Assembly: GCA_947685225.1 (NCBI GenBank) | Contig: CANTUV010000037.1 | Span: 25,315,001-25,379,000 of the forward strand | Length of the DNA: 64,000 bases | Direction: 5' to 3' | DNA from: Garcia nutans | Taxonomy: Eukaryota > Streptophyta > Magnoliopsida > Malpighiales > Euphorbiaceae | Shown here: positions 55,651-64,000 of the stretch, one piece after another | Numbering within the stretch: position 1 is the stretch's first letter | Layout: each line of letters starts with the position of its first letter | Program-made: the position numbers and the translations under genes | The notes under the pieces: model-generated | Told to the model about the DNA's origin: nothing | What the model saw: the letters and a program-made list of their open reading frames with translations, nothing else | Database searches by the model: none

Positions 55651-56937
55651 AGACAATCATGGAAGTTGATACGGACCATGATGCATGGTATGATACTATA
55701 AGGCGATTTTTGGAGGAAAGAGAATACCCGCCGGGGGCAACAAAGAAAGAGAGAAGAGCCATAAGGGGGTGGTCATTGCAATACATCACCTTCCATGGAG
55801 AGTTATACCGAAGATGGCCTGATGGAGTGCATTTGACATGTTTAAGAAAGCCTGAAGTGGAGCACATCATGTCTGAAATACATGCGGGAAGTTAAGAAGA
55901 TTATCTGATAAGGTTACTATTGGCCCTAGTTAAGAAGATTATCTGATAAGGTTACTATTGGTTGACCATGGAGAAAGACTGTATTTAATTTGTAAAGAAG
56001 TGCCAGCAATGTCAGATGTATGGTAACTTGAATCATATGCCTCCTGAAGAACTGCATTCAATGTCTTCACCCTGGCCATTTGCCACCTGGGGTATCGACA
56101 TTATAGGAGAAATACATCCGATAGCCTCAAACGGTCATCGTTTCATTGTAGTAGCAGTTGATTATTTTTCAAAATGGGTCGAAGCTGAATCCTTCAACAA
56201 GTTGGGTGCAAGTCAAATGGCTAGGTTTATCGAAAAGAATCTCATCTACAGATATGGGGTCCCGCATAGTGTGATATCAGACAATGGAGTACAATTTCAA
56301 GGAGCAGTTAAGGATTTATTCTCCAAGTACCAAATCCATCATCATCGATCCTCTCCTTATAGACCAAAGGCTAATGGTGTCGTGGAAGCAACAAACAAGA
56401 CAATTAAGCAAATTCTGTCCAAGATGACCAAAACTTACAAGGACTGGTCGGAAATGCTTCCCTTTGCTTTATGGGGATATAGGATGAGTGTGCGAACACC
56501 TAATGGGATGACACCGTTCTCTTTGGTTTATTGGATGGAAGCGGTATTGCCAATTGAAATTGAGATCAAGTCATTGATAGTAGTCTTGGAAGCTGAACTG
56601 CCTGAAATGGAATGGGTAACAAGCAGATACACACAATTAGCTCTATTAGAAGAGAGAAGGTTAAAAGCACTAAATCATCACCAACTGTATCAAAAAAAAG
56701 ATAGCTCAGGCCTACAATAGAAGGGTTAAAATCAGAAAATTTAGAGTTGGGGATTTGGTATTGAAGCAATGTAAGCCTAATGTATCTGATCCAAGAGGGA
56801 AGTTTAGACCTAGTTGGGAAGGGCTATATGTCGTGAAACAAGTCATGAGCAAAGGTGCAGTGAAATTGTCAGACATGGATGGGAACAAATTTAGTGAGCC
56901 AGTAAACGTTGACAGGTTGAAGAGGTTTTATATATGA
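55651..56937 (+). pseudogene. pol: Element I integrase
   Basis: The N-terminal part ends VEHIMSEIHAGS: the HH half of the zinc finger is lost and replaced by a duplicated 33-bp segment (55891-55923, 55929-55961). The CC half remains as KKCQQCQMYGNLNHMP. The core has the catalytic triad at residues 28, 89 and 124 of the frame starting at 56016 (WGIDIIGE, ISDNGVQF, NGVVEATNK). A longer A run near 56693 shifts the frame before the C-terminal domain (YNRRVKIRKFRVGDLVLK to VDRLKRFYI, stop at 56935). No chromodomain, as expected for Tat. Confidence 0.9.
55891..55961 (+). repeat. Direct duplication of 33 bp with 38-bp period in integrase
   Basis: GTTAAGAAGATTATCTGATA... at 55891-55923 is repeated exactly at 55929-55961. 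It sits where the zinc-finger histidines should be. Confidence 0.92.
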
Positions 56938-56963
56938 TAGGAAGAAAAAGAAGAAAAAAGAGC

Positions 56964-57102
56964 TTGCTAGGTTGAAAACCCAAAAAGGGCAGCCTAGGCA
57001 AAAGTTAGAGCAGTCCGCTAGTTTCGAAAAACTGGGCTAGGCAACAATTAGGGCTAAATGAGAGAAAATCGTCAATTAGAAAACCCGAAAGGGCTAATTT
57101 GC
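56964..57102. other. Hairpins of GCTAGG type, first group (element I)
   Basis: Three stem-loops just after integrase: GCTAGGTTG/CAGCCTAGGC (56964-57002), GCTAG/CTAGGC (57017-57042) and CAATTAG/CTAATTTG (57072-57102). The first two share a bulged G in the 3' arm, and all have an A-rich/CCC loop. Confidence 0.65.
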
Positions 57103-57342
57103 AACAGGAGTGATCTTGTGTATGCTGGCTTTATGTTTGGTTGTTTCCCAATTTAATAATACAGAATTAATGATAAAATTGTTCTATGTGCACTGTTATA
57201 AGTATTTGACCAGATATGGATGAAATAAATAATCATAATTGTAAAAGGTGATGGCAAATTATAAATGGAAAAGAAGCATCTTTTATTACTTTAGTTATTT
57301 TTCATCCTAACAAAACACTTTCTAAATTGACAAATGTAAAAG
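57103..57342 (+). other. Non-coding stretch after integrase of element I
   Basis: About 240 bp, AT-rich. It contains two AATAAT-type words that could act in 3'-end formation. Nothing else recognised. Confidence 0.35.
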
Positions 57343-57748
57343 CTATGGCAGTCGATAAGTGTAACGTGCAGGCTAGCTTTGCCTTAACCGATCCAAGTAG
57401 GCTTCAGTCAAGCAAGGCATGTCTAGGTCAGGAGCAAAGTCAGAATCACGAGGCTCAGCTCCATACTGAAACCCAAGTCAGCGAGGATCATAGCATGTAC
57501 CTTGACGAAGTGCAGTAAGGGGAACGTACATCAAGTATGTCCGCATGGTGATACAAGAAATCTTCCACCAAGGTACCAACCAACGGTTATTGACTTCAGA
57601 GCGTGAGTGAATCCAGTCAACCTAGTCAGCATATGAAGAAGCACGATGGAGTAGCTTCCTAGCAGAATGATGACGTGGCAGGTATCTGGCAAAATCCATG
57701 GAGGGAGTATCAAGTAAACAAAGACGCTCCTGAAGCCAAATATGTGAA
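57343..57748 (-). pseudogene. Antisense ORF remnant in element I (possibly plant-mobile-domain-like)
   Basis: Read on the minus strand, one frame gives a 134-codon protein-like sequence with only three internal stops: FARYLPRHHSARKLLHRASS, stop, VDWIHSRSEVNNRWLVPWWK, ISCITMRTYLMYVPLTALRQ, stop, LGFQYGAEPRDSDFAPD. The Trp-rich composition and motif spacing recall the plant mobile domain carried by some Tat elements as an antisense extra ORF. That such extra ORFs exist in Tat elements is established; the domain name is my inference without a search. Confidence 0.42.
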
Positions 57749-57779
57749 GAAAGAATTAAATTTAAAAAAAAAAGAGTCC

Positions 57780-57863
57780 GCTAAGGTTAAAACCCGCAAG
57801 GGCAGCTTAGGCAAAAATTAGGACGACTCGCTAGTTCCGAAAACCCGCATGAGTGGACTAGGC
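57780..57863. other. Hairpins of GCTAGG type, second group (element I)
   Basis: GCTAAG/CTTAGGC (57780-57812) and GCTAGTTCC/GGACTAGGC (57830-57863). Both keep the bulged G of the first group, while the stem pairs differ (AG/CT and GT/AC instead of GG/CC). Confidence 0.65.
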
Positions 57864-57983
57864 AAAAGTTAGAGCAATAAGAAAAAAAAAAGAAGAAGAA
57901 AAAAAGGTTTATAGTAAAGAGGAAAATTGTATATTTTTCATTATTGTACAATGTTTTACAATTGCTACAATATTTGTATATCA

Positions 57984-58340
57984 CTAAGAGGGTGGTGGAA
58001 GGTCACCAAATAAAGACTTGAAAAAGTCATCGTCTGTTGGAGGAGGGGGCAAATTACTCATCCCGGGATCATCTGAAGCAGAAGCACTAAAACCCCTATT
58101 GCCTTGGAGTTTCGATTTGTCATGATCCTCATCAGAAGCATATGAAAGGATCTCATGGTCCGGGGGCCTCTCAATGAAGAAGCACCGGGATCCCTCATTC
58201 CTTGAAATCGGAAGTCATGAAAATTTTGTTCGGATTGGTGATATAAACTTTCAAAATGAGAAGCCTGCTAACAACTTGTAGCCAACTCTTCTTGAAGTTT
58301 TATATTTTGTTCTTCAAGCATCCGTTGTGAGCCAAGAAGG
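57984..58340 (-). pseudogene. Antisense ORF C-terminal part in element I
   Basis: Minus strand: LEEQNIKLQEELATSC, stop, HFESLYHQSEQNFHDF, RFQGMRDPGASS, then after a one-base shift PPDHEILSYASDEDHDKSKL and GFSASASDDPGMSNLPPPPT, ending DDDFFKSLFGDLPPPS and a stop at 57984. It looks like a coiled-coil segment followed by an acidic, Pro-rich C-terminus. A short further open piece (GLFDHEAGPSFTAPSFAHSS) lies upstream at about 58395-58500. Family not recognised; it probably belongs to the same antisense gene as 57343-57748, though the pieces are in an unexpected order. Confidence 0.45.
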
Positions 58341-58624
58341 AAAAGGTAATAGCATACATATAGCATAAACTATTGTGAAATAAGGAACGTACCAGCTAGT
58401 TCACATTGATACCCTGCGGATGAGATGGCGTATCCGACAGGCTAGAATGAGCAAACGAAGGGGCAGTGAAAGAAGGTCCAGCCTCGTGATCAAACAAGCC
58501 AACAGCCTACAACAATCATTAAAGAATCAAAGGAAGGAAAAGCAGTTGCAAGGGAAAAGTGGTTAAAGTGTAAAAAACTCCCTTGGAAGATCAAAACAAG
58601 GAAAGAAGAGCATGAATCAAGCAA

Positions 58625-58916
58625 GACATGGTCAAGCCAAATCGAGCTTAGCCGTGTCACCTCAAAAGAAATTTTGACAGAATATGACACGGGCAGGTGA
58701 CAAAGCCAAGCCACTGGCCGTGTCTCACCTAAAGGACAATGTCAAGAAGGACCAAGCAAAGAAAGAAAAGAAACAGTAGGTGACACTGGCAGGCGACACG
58801 GCCAAGCCACTGGCCATGTCTCTCCTAAGGGGCAAAGTCAAGAAGGACCAAGCAAAGAAAGAAAAGACACAAAAGTTGACACATTCAGGAGACACGGCCA
58901 AGCCACTGGCCGTGTC
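58625..58916. repeat. GACACGGCCA/TGGCCGTGTC hairpins in 3' region of element I
   Basis: Perfect-arm copy at 58891-58916 with loop AGCCAC; near-perfect copies at 58795-58820 and 58699-58724; a degraded one near 58625-58660. The copy at 58891-58916 is the exact reverse complement of the one at 13241-13266 in Athila element F. Confidence 0.88.
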
Positions 58917-58944
58917 ATTCCCATCTTCAAAGAACAAAGAAGAC

Positions 58945-59475
58945 CTCGATCTCCAAGGATGACTATCATTTTCAAGGGTGAAGACTCGATCTCCGAGGGT
59001 TAAGATCCATTCTGAGGGTGAAGAATCATAATGCATAGAACATCTGTAGCAGTCAGACTTCTCAACTGATAAAAGGTTAGTCAAATTCATTCTCGGGTCC
59101 AAGTGCCCAATCTCAGGTCCAAGTACCCAAATCAAATCAATCTCGGGTCCAAGTACCCAAGTCAATTCAAGCTCGGGTCCAAGTACCCAATTTTGGGTCC
59201 AAGTGCCCAATCTCGAATCCAAGTGCCCAATCTTGGGTCCAAGTACCCAAATCAAATCAATTTAGGGCCGAGTATCCCAATACAGTTAGGATCGAGTATC
59301 CCAATCCAGTTTAGGATCGAGTATTTCAATCCAGTTTAGGTTCGAGTGTCCAAATCCAGTTAGGATCGAGTATTTCAATCCAGTTTAGGATCGAGTGTCC
59401 AAATCCAGTTAGGATCGAGTATCAAAAATCTAGTTTAGGATTGAGTATCTGAATCCAGATAGGATCAAGTATCCA
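58945..59475. repeat. Hairpin arrays (GAAG, CCAAG and CGAG loops) in element I
   Basis: Short block of GGGTGAAGACTC-like units, then GGGTCCAAGTACCC units (59091-59260), then GGATCGAGTATCC units (to about 59475). Counterparts of the arrays in G. Confidence 0.85.
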
Positions 59476-59477
59476 AA

Positions 59478-59930
59478 TCTCTCGGGTCCAGAACCCAAAA
59501 TTTTCCTTAGGTCCAGTACCCCTTGAGTCCAGAACTCGAACCGGGTCCAGAACCTAGAATTATCCTTGAGACCAGAACTCGAACCGGGTCCAGAACCCAA
59601 ATTTTTCTTAGGTCCAGAACCTAGAATTTCCCTTGAGTCCAGAACTCGAACCGGGTCCAGAACCCAAATTTTCCTTAGGTCCAGAACCTAGAATTATCCT
59701 TGAGTCCATAACTCGAACAGGGTCCAGAACCCAAATATTCTTTAGGTCGAGAACCTAGAATTATCCTTGAGTCCAGAACTCGAACCGGGTCCAGAACCTA
59801 AATTTTTCTTAGGTCCAGAACCTAGAATTATCCTTGAGTCCAAAACTCAAACCGGGCCTAGAACCCAAATTTTCCTTAGGTCGAGAACCTAGAATTATCC
59901 TTGAGTCCAGAACTCGAACCGGGTCCAGCC
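59478..59930. repeat. Higher-order 67-bp array of CCAGA hairpins in element I
   Basis: About six repeats of a unit of about 67 bp that contains three hairpins in fixed order: GAGT-CCAGA-ACTC, GGGT-CCAGA-ACCC, AGGT-CCAGA-ACCT. The loop is the same and the arms differ but pair. A few copies have a single mismatch, for example GGGT with ACCT. Confidence 0.9.
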
Positions 59931-60005
59931 CAAAACCTCAACCGTTTCATCAAAAATTAATTCTTATTTCTTTTCACTCTCTTTCACAAAGGTTTCAGAT
60001 CATTC

Positions 60006-60020
60006 AATCAGGGGGCAAAC
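60006..60020 (+). other. Polypurine tract of element I
   Basis: AATCAGGGGGCAAAC directly before TGTAGACCC. Confidence 0.82.
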
Positions 60021-62258
60021 TGTAGACCCTTAATTTTGGCCTGATCCGATCCAATATGTTTTATTTAGTCCAAAATGATTTTTGTTGTCTAATTAGTCCA
60101 AAATAATTTTTGCTTTAGTATCTACTTTTTATTAATAAAAAATAAAAACAAACAAATAAAAATCAAAAAATAAAAATAAAAATAAAAATAAAAATCGGAG
60201 TCGAAAAAATCGGCAGCAAAAAATCGTCGCGCGGGCCTGTGGGCACTGGCCCGTGGGCATTTCGCCCGAAGAAAATTCCTGCGAGCGAAATCACTGTGCT
60301 ATTTCGCATGCAGAAATTTTTTGCCTGCGAAATAGCCACGCAGAAATTTTCTACCTGCGAAATAGCTTACGAGCCGGCTCCGCACGCGCTGCAGCAGATT
60401 TTTTCGCCAGCGCAGTTTTTCTGCAGCAGATTTCTTTCGGCAGCGCAAATTTTCCGACGCAAATTTTTCGAAACCTAATCCAATTAGGTTTTGGTTTCTT
60501 TTTTTTTTATTAATATTACTTACCTTAACTAATTAGGAATAAACAACCTCAAACCACTATAAATAAGGACCAAAGACAATTAAAAAAGGGGAGGCAAAAA
60601 TCCAAGAATAGTTTGGAAAATTTGAAACCAAATCAAGGAAGGAAAAGAAGAAATTCAATTCAACTCTTTTCTGGAACAGCAGTAGCACGATTTAGAGGAT
60701 TCAAAGGCAAAAAAAAGGCTTGTCTTTGAAGCTAGTTCATCCAAGAAGAATTGTTTTTGGAGAAATTATCAAAAGAAGGTATGTGTTAATTAATTTTCTT
60801 TAATTGTTTTTTTTACACAGTAGCAAATTTATGAAATCAAAATTAAAAACCTTTGAACTTTAATTTAGTTTTTCTAAATAAAAAAAAAACCTTATTTTGT
60901 TGGTTTATCTTCCAAAAGGCTTAAAATTGTTATTTTTTCTTCTTAAAAACCTTAAAACTCTAATTGAACATATTCTTCAACAAAATCAAAATCAAATTCT
61001 GTTTCTTTCAAAACTTTAAACTTGGTACTTTTTCTTTCAAAAAGTCTTCTAAAACATCTTTTCTAGTTATAAAAACTTTAATTCACTTGTTTAAATTCAT
61101 AAAATTCCATAAAATATCAAATTGATTTCCAAATTCCTAAAAATTATTCACCACCCGTGACCCTACTTCCAAAATATTAAATCCAAATTCAACTTCCAAA
61201 ATTCAAAATAATGAACACTAACCCTTTTAAAACCTTAAACCCTAATTTTTATGAACCCTAATCCTTTTAAAACATTAAAAAACATAAAAACATAAAAACC
61301 TAAATTTTACACAGTAGCTTAGGAACCCAATAACCAAAAAGCACAAATCAAAGTATTTTGAAGTGTTTAAAACTCTAGTTTCATGATATCATCATTCAAA
61401 CCTTAATTTTGTTAATCAAAGAGTCCTACCAACGCTTTAAAACATAAAACCCTAATTTATTTTAATTCCATAAAAAGTCACAGTAGCCATAATTAGACTT
61501 TTATTTGCTTTATTCAATTCCATACTTGATTATGCTTTGATTTATTTCTTATGCTTTAATTTATTTAATTTCAATACTTGATTTATTTAATCTATCATGG
61601 ATGGATATTTATTTTCTATTTTGATTAATAGATTTGATGAATGATTTATTTATGATGAATGATTATTTACTTTTATCAATTAATTTAGATTTCAAAAAGT
61701 TGTAAGAGGTATGTTTCCACTTGGTAGGTACCTCATTGGTTAAACATCATGTAATTTAATTTGCTTTTCTATTTTAGAACCTATGTAAAGGGCATGTTTC
61801 TACCTCTTAGTGGGTGTCCTATTTAGGCATGTGATGTAAGGATATGTTTCCATCCTTGGATGGGTGTCCATTTATTTGCTTTGTTTGGACATTGCTTTGA
61901 TTTTAATATAATGATTCTTTCTTTTAATTATTGTGTGTAATATGGATAATATTGTTATATTTAAGAATTTTATAATATTAAGACCTGTAAAGGAGGCCGG
62001 TTCCAATGAACCGAGCGTTGTGGGGGTGCTGGGCCATTTCTCACCTTCCCCACACGTACCCAACTTTCCGAACCCATTAGGGGGTTGGGGATTCCTTAGG
62101 AATCTAGTCATCCACCCCTTTCTTTTTCCCGGCCCATCTGGGTGCGACTCCATTTTTCTCCGGACTTAGGTCCGCGTTCTCTAAGGCCCCGAGCCTAAAT
62201 AGTGCCGAAGTCGCAAGAACCATTCCACTAGGAGTGAGAGTGAAAATCCCCGCTCACA
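60021..62258 (+). repeat. 3' LTR of element I
   Basis: 2238 bp ending CCCCGCTCACA. GC-rich hairpin cluster 60185-60475; a hairpin of TTTCGC...GCGAAA type is present twice (60299-60365) where the 5' LTR has it once (about 42549-42605). TATA box at 60558-60565. Confidence 0.93.
60558..60565 (+). promoter_or_regulatory. TATA box of element I 3' LTR
   Basis: TATAAATA in the same context as 42808-42815. Confidence 0.72.
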
Positions 62259-62263
62259 ATAAT
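62259..62263. repeat. Target site duplication ATAAT (right of element I)
   Basis: Pairs with 42294-42298. Confidence 0.94.
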
Positions 62264-63657
62264 TTAAGAGGTTGATAAAATTATTTGATTAACCAAATTA
62301 GTGTTTGAGGAGTGAATTCATGAAATTAGGGTTTGAACACTTTAAAATATTGGATTTATGATTATTAGCTATTGAATTATGGTTTTTAGGCTTACTGTGT
62401 TTGAATTTTAATATTTATTTTTATAAGGTTTTAAGGTTTAAAGGATTAGGGTTTAGAAAAATTAGGGTTTAAGGTTTTAAGGGAGTTAGGGTTTAAGAAA
62501 ACTTTAGGGTTTAGGTTAGCTAGTTTAGGGTTTACTGTTTTGGAGTTGAATTAGGGTTTTAGAATTTTAGAATTAGGGTTTCGAAGAATGCATTAGATTT
62601 TAAAATTTGAAAATCAATTGATAATTTTGTGAAACTTTATGAAAATAAACAAAACGATTTAAGGTTTATAGAAACAGAAATGATATTTTTTAGGGTTTTT
62701 GGAAAGAAAAGGATTCAATTTAGGGTTTTGAAAAATTGGAAGGCAAATTAGGGTTTTAAGATTTTGAAGAAACAAAAACAACTATTTTAAGATTTTTGAA
62801 AAACAAAGAGACGAATTAAGGTTTTTAAGCTTTAGAAAAGGTAAATTAAAGTTCTAGGGTTTTTTGAATCAAAAGAGACAATTGGATGGTTCATGCTACT
62901 ATAAAGAAAAATAAATAAAGATATTCATACCTCCGTTTGTTGGTTCCACCAAAAACTATTTCTTGGATGAACTAGAACAATGACAAGCTTTACTGCCTTT
63001 GTTGAATTAAATTGCTTGCTTGCTTCTTCCTATCAAATCTCAAGTTCCACTATTTGATCCATGTCCGATTGCTCCTAGTTTTTGTTCCCAAATTTCGATC
63101 TAAATTTCGGCTCCCCAAATTTCTATCCCAAATTTCACCTCAATTTTTGTCTCCAATCTCCCCTCCTTTTTTTGTGTTGTTTTAGTACTTATTTATAGAA
63201 GCTTTTTATGATTAATTTTAGTTATTCATGGAATCTAACATTAATTAAGAAAAGAAAACCGAAACCAAATTGTATTTGGTTTCGAAAAAATTTGCGTCGA
63301 AAAAATTTCGCTTGCGAAAAAAACTGCTGCTAAAAAATTGCGCTAGTGAAAAAAAACTGCTACGGAAAAATTGCACTGGTAAAAAAGCTGCCGCAGAGGG
63401 CAGCGGGCTGTGGCGGGCGAAATTGGCCTGCGGGCCATTTCGTCCCACGCTGATTTTCGGCGACGATTTTTTCATCGCCGATTTTTATTTTTATTTTTTA
63501 TTATTTTATTTATATTTATTTTTTATATTATTATTTTTTGAAAAATTATAAAAAATAAATACTAAAACAAATATTATTTAATTAAGATAGCACAAAAATT
63601 ATTTTGGACTTATTAAAATATATTAGATCGGACTAGGTAAAAAATTAAGGGTCTACA
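62264..63657 (-). repeat. Element J: LTR of a minus-strand Tat element, right piece
   Basis: Continues the LTR begun at 41407 and ends, as the LTR start on the minus strand, with TGTAGACCCTTAATTTTT at 63657. It is rich in TTAGGGTTT words (62440-62880), has its own GC-rich hairpin cluster (about 63290-63480; for example CGAAATTGGCC with GGCCATTTCG, 63418-63442) and a TATA box at 63190-63197. With the left piece the LTR is about 2.29 kb. It is the 3' LTR of J. Confidence 0.9.
63190..63197 (-). promoter_or_regulatory. TATA box of element J LTR
   Basis: Minus-strand TATAAATA downstream of the GC-rich cluster, as in the other Tat LTRs. Confidence 0.72.
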
Positions 63658-63671
63658 GTTTGACCCCTGCT
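63658..63671 (-). other. Polypurine tract of element J
   Basis: Minus strand AGCAGGGGTCAAAC directly before TGTAGACCC; slightly weakened by a T. Confidence 0.75.
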
Positions 63672-63747
63672 TGAACGATCTGAGATTTTAGAGAGTGAAA
63701 GGCAACAAGACTTAATTTTTGATGAGATGGTTATTTGAATTTTTTTT

Positions 63748-64000
63748 GGGTACTTGCACCCGAGACTGAACTTGATTCGGGTACTTAGACCCGAGATTGG
63801 GTACTTGGACCCGAGATTAAATTTGATTTGGGTACTTAGACCCGAGATTGGATTGAATTTGGGTACTTGGACCCAGGATTGGGTACTTGGACCCGAGATT
63901 GATTTGATTTGAGTACTTGGACCCGATATTGGGTACTTAGACCCGAGATTGGGTACTTGGACCCAAGATTGGATTGAATTTGGGTACTTGGACTCGAGAT
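63748..64000. repeat. Hairpin array (CCAAG loop) of element J, cut by window edge
   Basis: Tandem units that read GGGTCCAAGTACCC on the minus strand, alternating with AATCTCG/AATTCAA spacers, as in G and I just before the polypurine tract. The bases 63672-63747 match the short spacer found in G and I. J's coding part would lie right of the window. Confidence 0.85.

Larger units (their letters stand above)
42299..62258 (+). mobile_element. Element I: Tat retrotransposon with full gag-pol order, containing element D
   Basis: About 14.6 kb without the insertion D. Order: 5' LTR (42299-44372 and 49733-49848), Arg-tRNA primer site, leader, gag, protease, G-patch, RT (core deleted), RNase H, second RNase H, integrase, 3.1-kb 3' region with hairpins and antisense ORF remnants, polypurine tract, 3' LTR (60021-62258). 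ATAAT duplications flank it. The two RNase H domains plus G-patch define the Tat lineage. It is the only pol-bearing Tat copy here, but it is dead: RT core deleted, multiple stops and frameshifts. Confidence 0.93.

Noticed and set aside
58725..59255. 176-codon minus-strand frame with repeated LGPE/WVLGP motifs
   Set aside because: Translation of the hairpin array; periodic composition and no start context.

Overview
The window is plant nuclear DNA made almost entirely of nested LTR retrotransposons. No host gene, rRNA, tRNA gene or CRISPR array is recognisable. Three Ty3/Gypsy lineages are present. Tekay/Del-like chromoviruses have LTRs of about 2.5-3.3 kb, an initiator-Met-tRNA primer site and an integrase chromodomain. 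An Athila element has an Asp-tRNA primer site. Tat-type elements have an Arg-tRNA primer site, a G-patch, two RNase H domains and long non-coding 3' regions. This mix, the AT-rich background and the CGA-to-TGA decay point to a flowering plant with a large, methylated genome, probably a eudicot. I cannot name the species.

Left half (1-35066). Tekay-like element A (minus, 1-8196, running off the left edge) sits in a Tat LTR fragment E (8197-8343). E lies inside the pol of an Athila element F (minus, 8344-13574), and F lies in the 3' LTR of a second Tekay-like element B (minus, 13575-35066). B also carries a solo Tat LTR (14007-15929, target duplication CATAC) in its 3' LTR. A complete Tat element G (plus, 20480-31000, target duplication GTATG) splits B's protease. 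G has both LTRs, a primer site, a polypurine tract and gag, but no pol.

Middle (35067-36503) is old, AT-rich debris: a probable Tekay-like LTR remnant, a microsatellite and a decayed Tat LTR (35792-36246).

Right half (36504-64000). Tat element H (plus, gag only) is interrupted after gag by the LTR of a minus-strand Tat element J (41407-42298 and 62264-63657, continuing past the right edge). Into J's LTR went Tat element I (plus, 42299-62258, target duplication ATAAT), the only one here with protease, RT, both RNase H domains and integrase. Into I's 5' LTR went a large deletion derivative D (minus, 44373-49727, target duplication TGGGT). D's two LTR remnants differ at 4 of 618 sites, so it is among the youngest insertions.

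All coding regions are broken by stops, frameshifts or deletions, so nothing here looks autonomous. The most interesting signals are non-coding. (1) Tandem arrays of very short hairpins just before the Tat polypurine tract have stem arms that change together while the loop stays fixed. (2) A module of a splice-donor-like AGGTA(A/T)G, about 40 nt and a conserved stem with a 6-nt loop recurs in three Tekay-like LTR families. (3) A GACACGGCCA/TGGCCGTGTC hairpin is shared by Athila, Tekay-like and Tat elements. (4) Different Tat LTRs carry sequence-unrelated hairpin clusters at the same place upstream of the TATA box. (5) Element I contains remnants of an antisense ORF.
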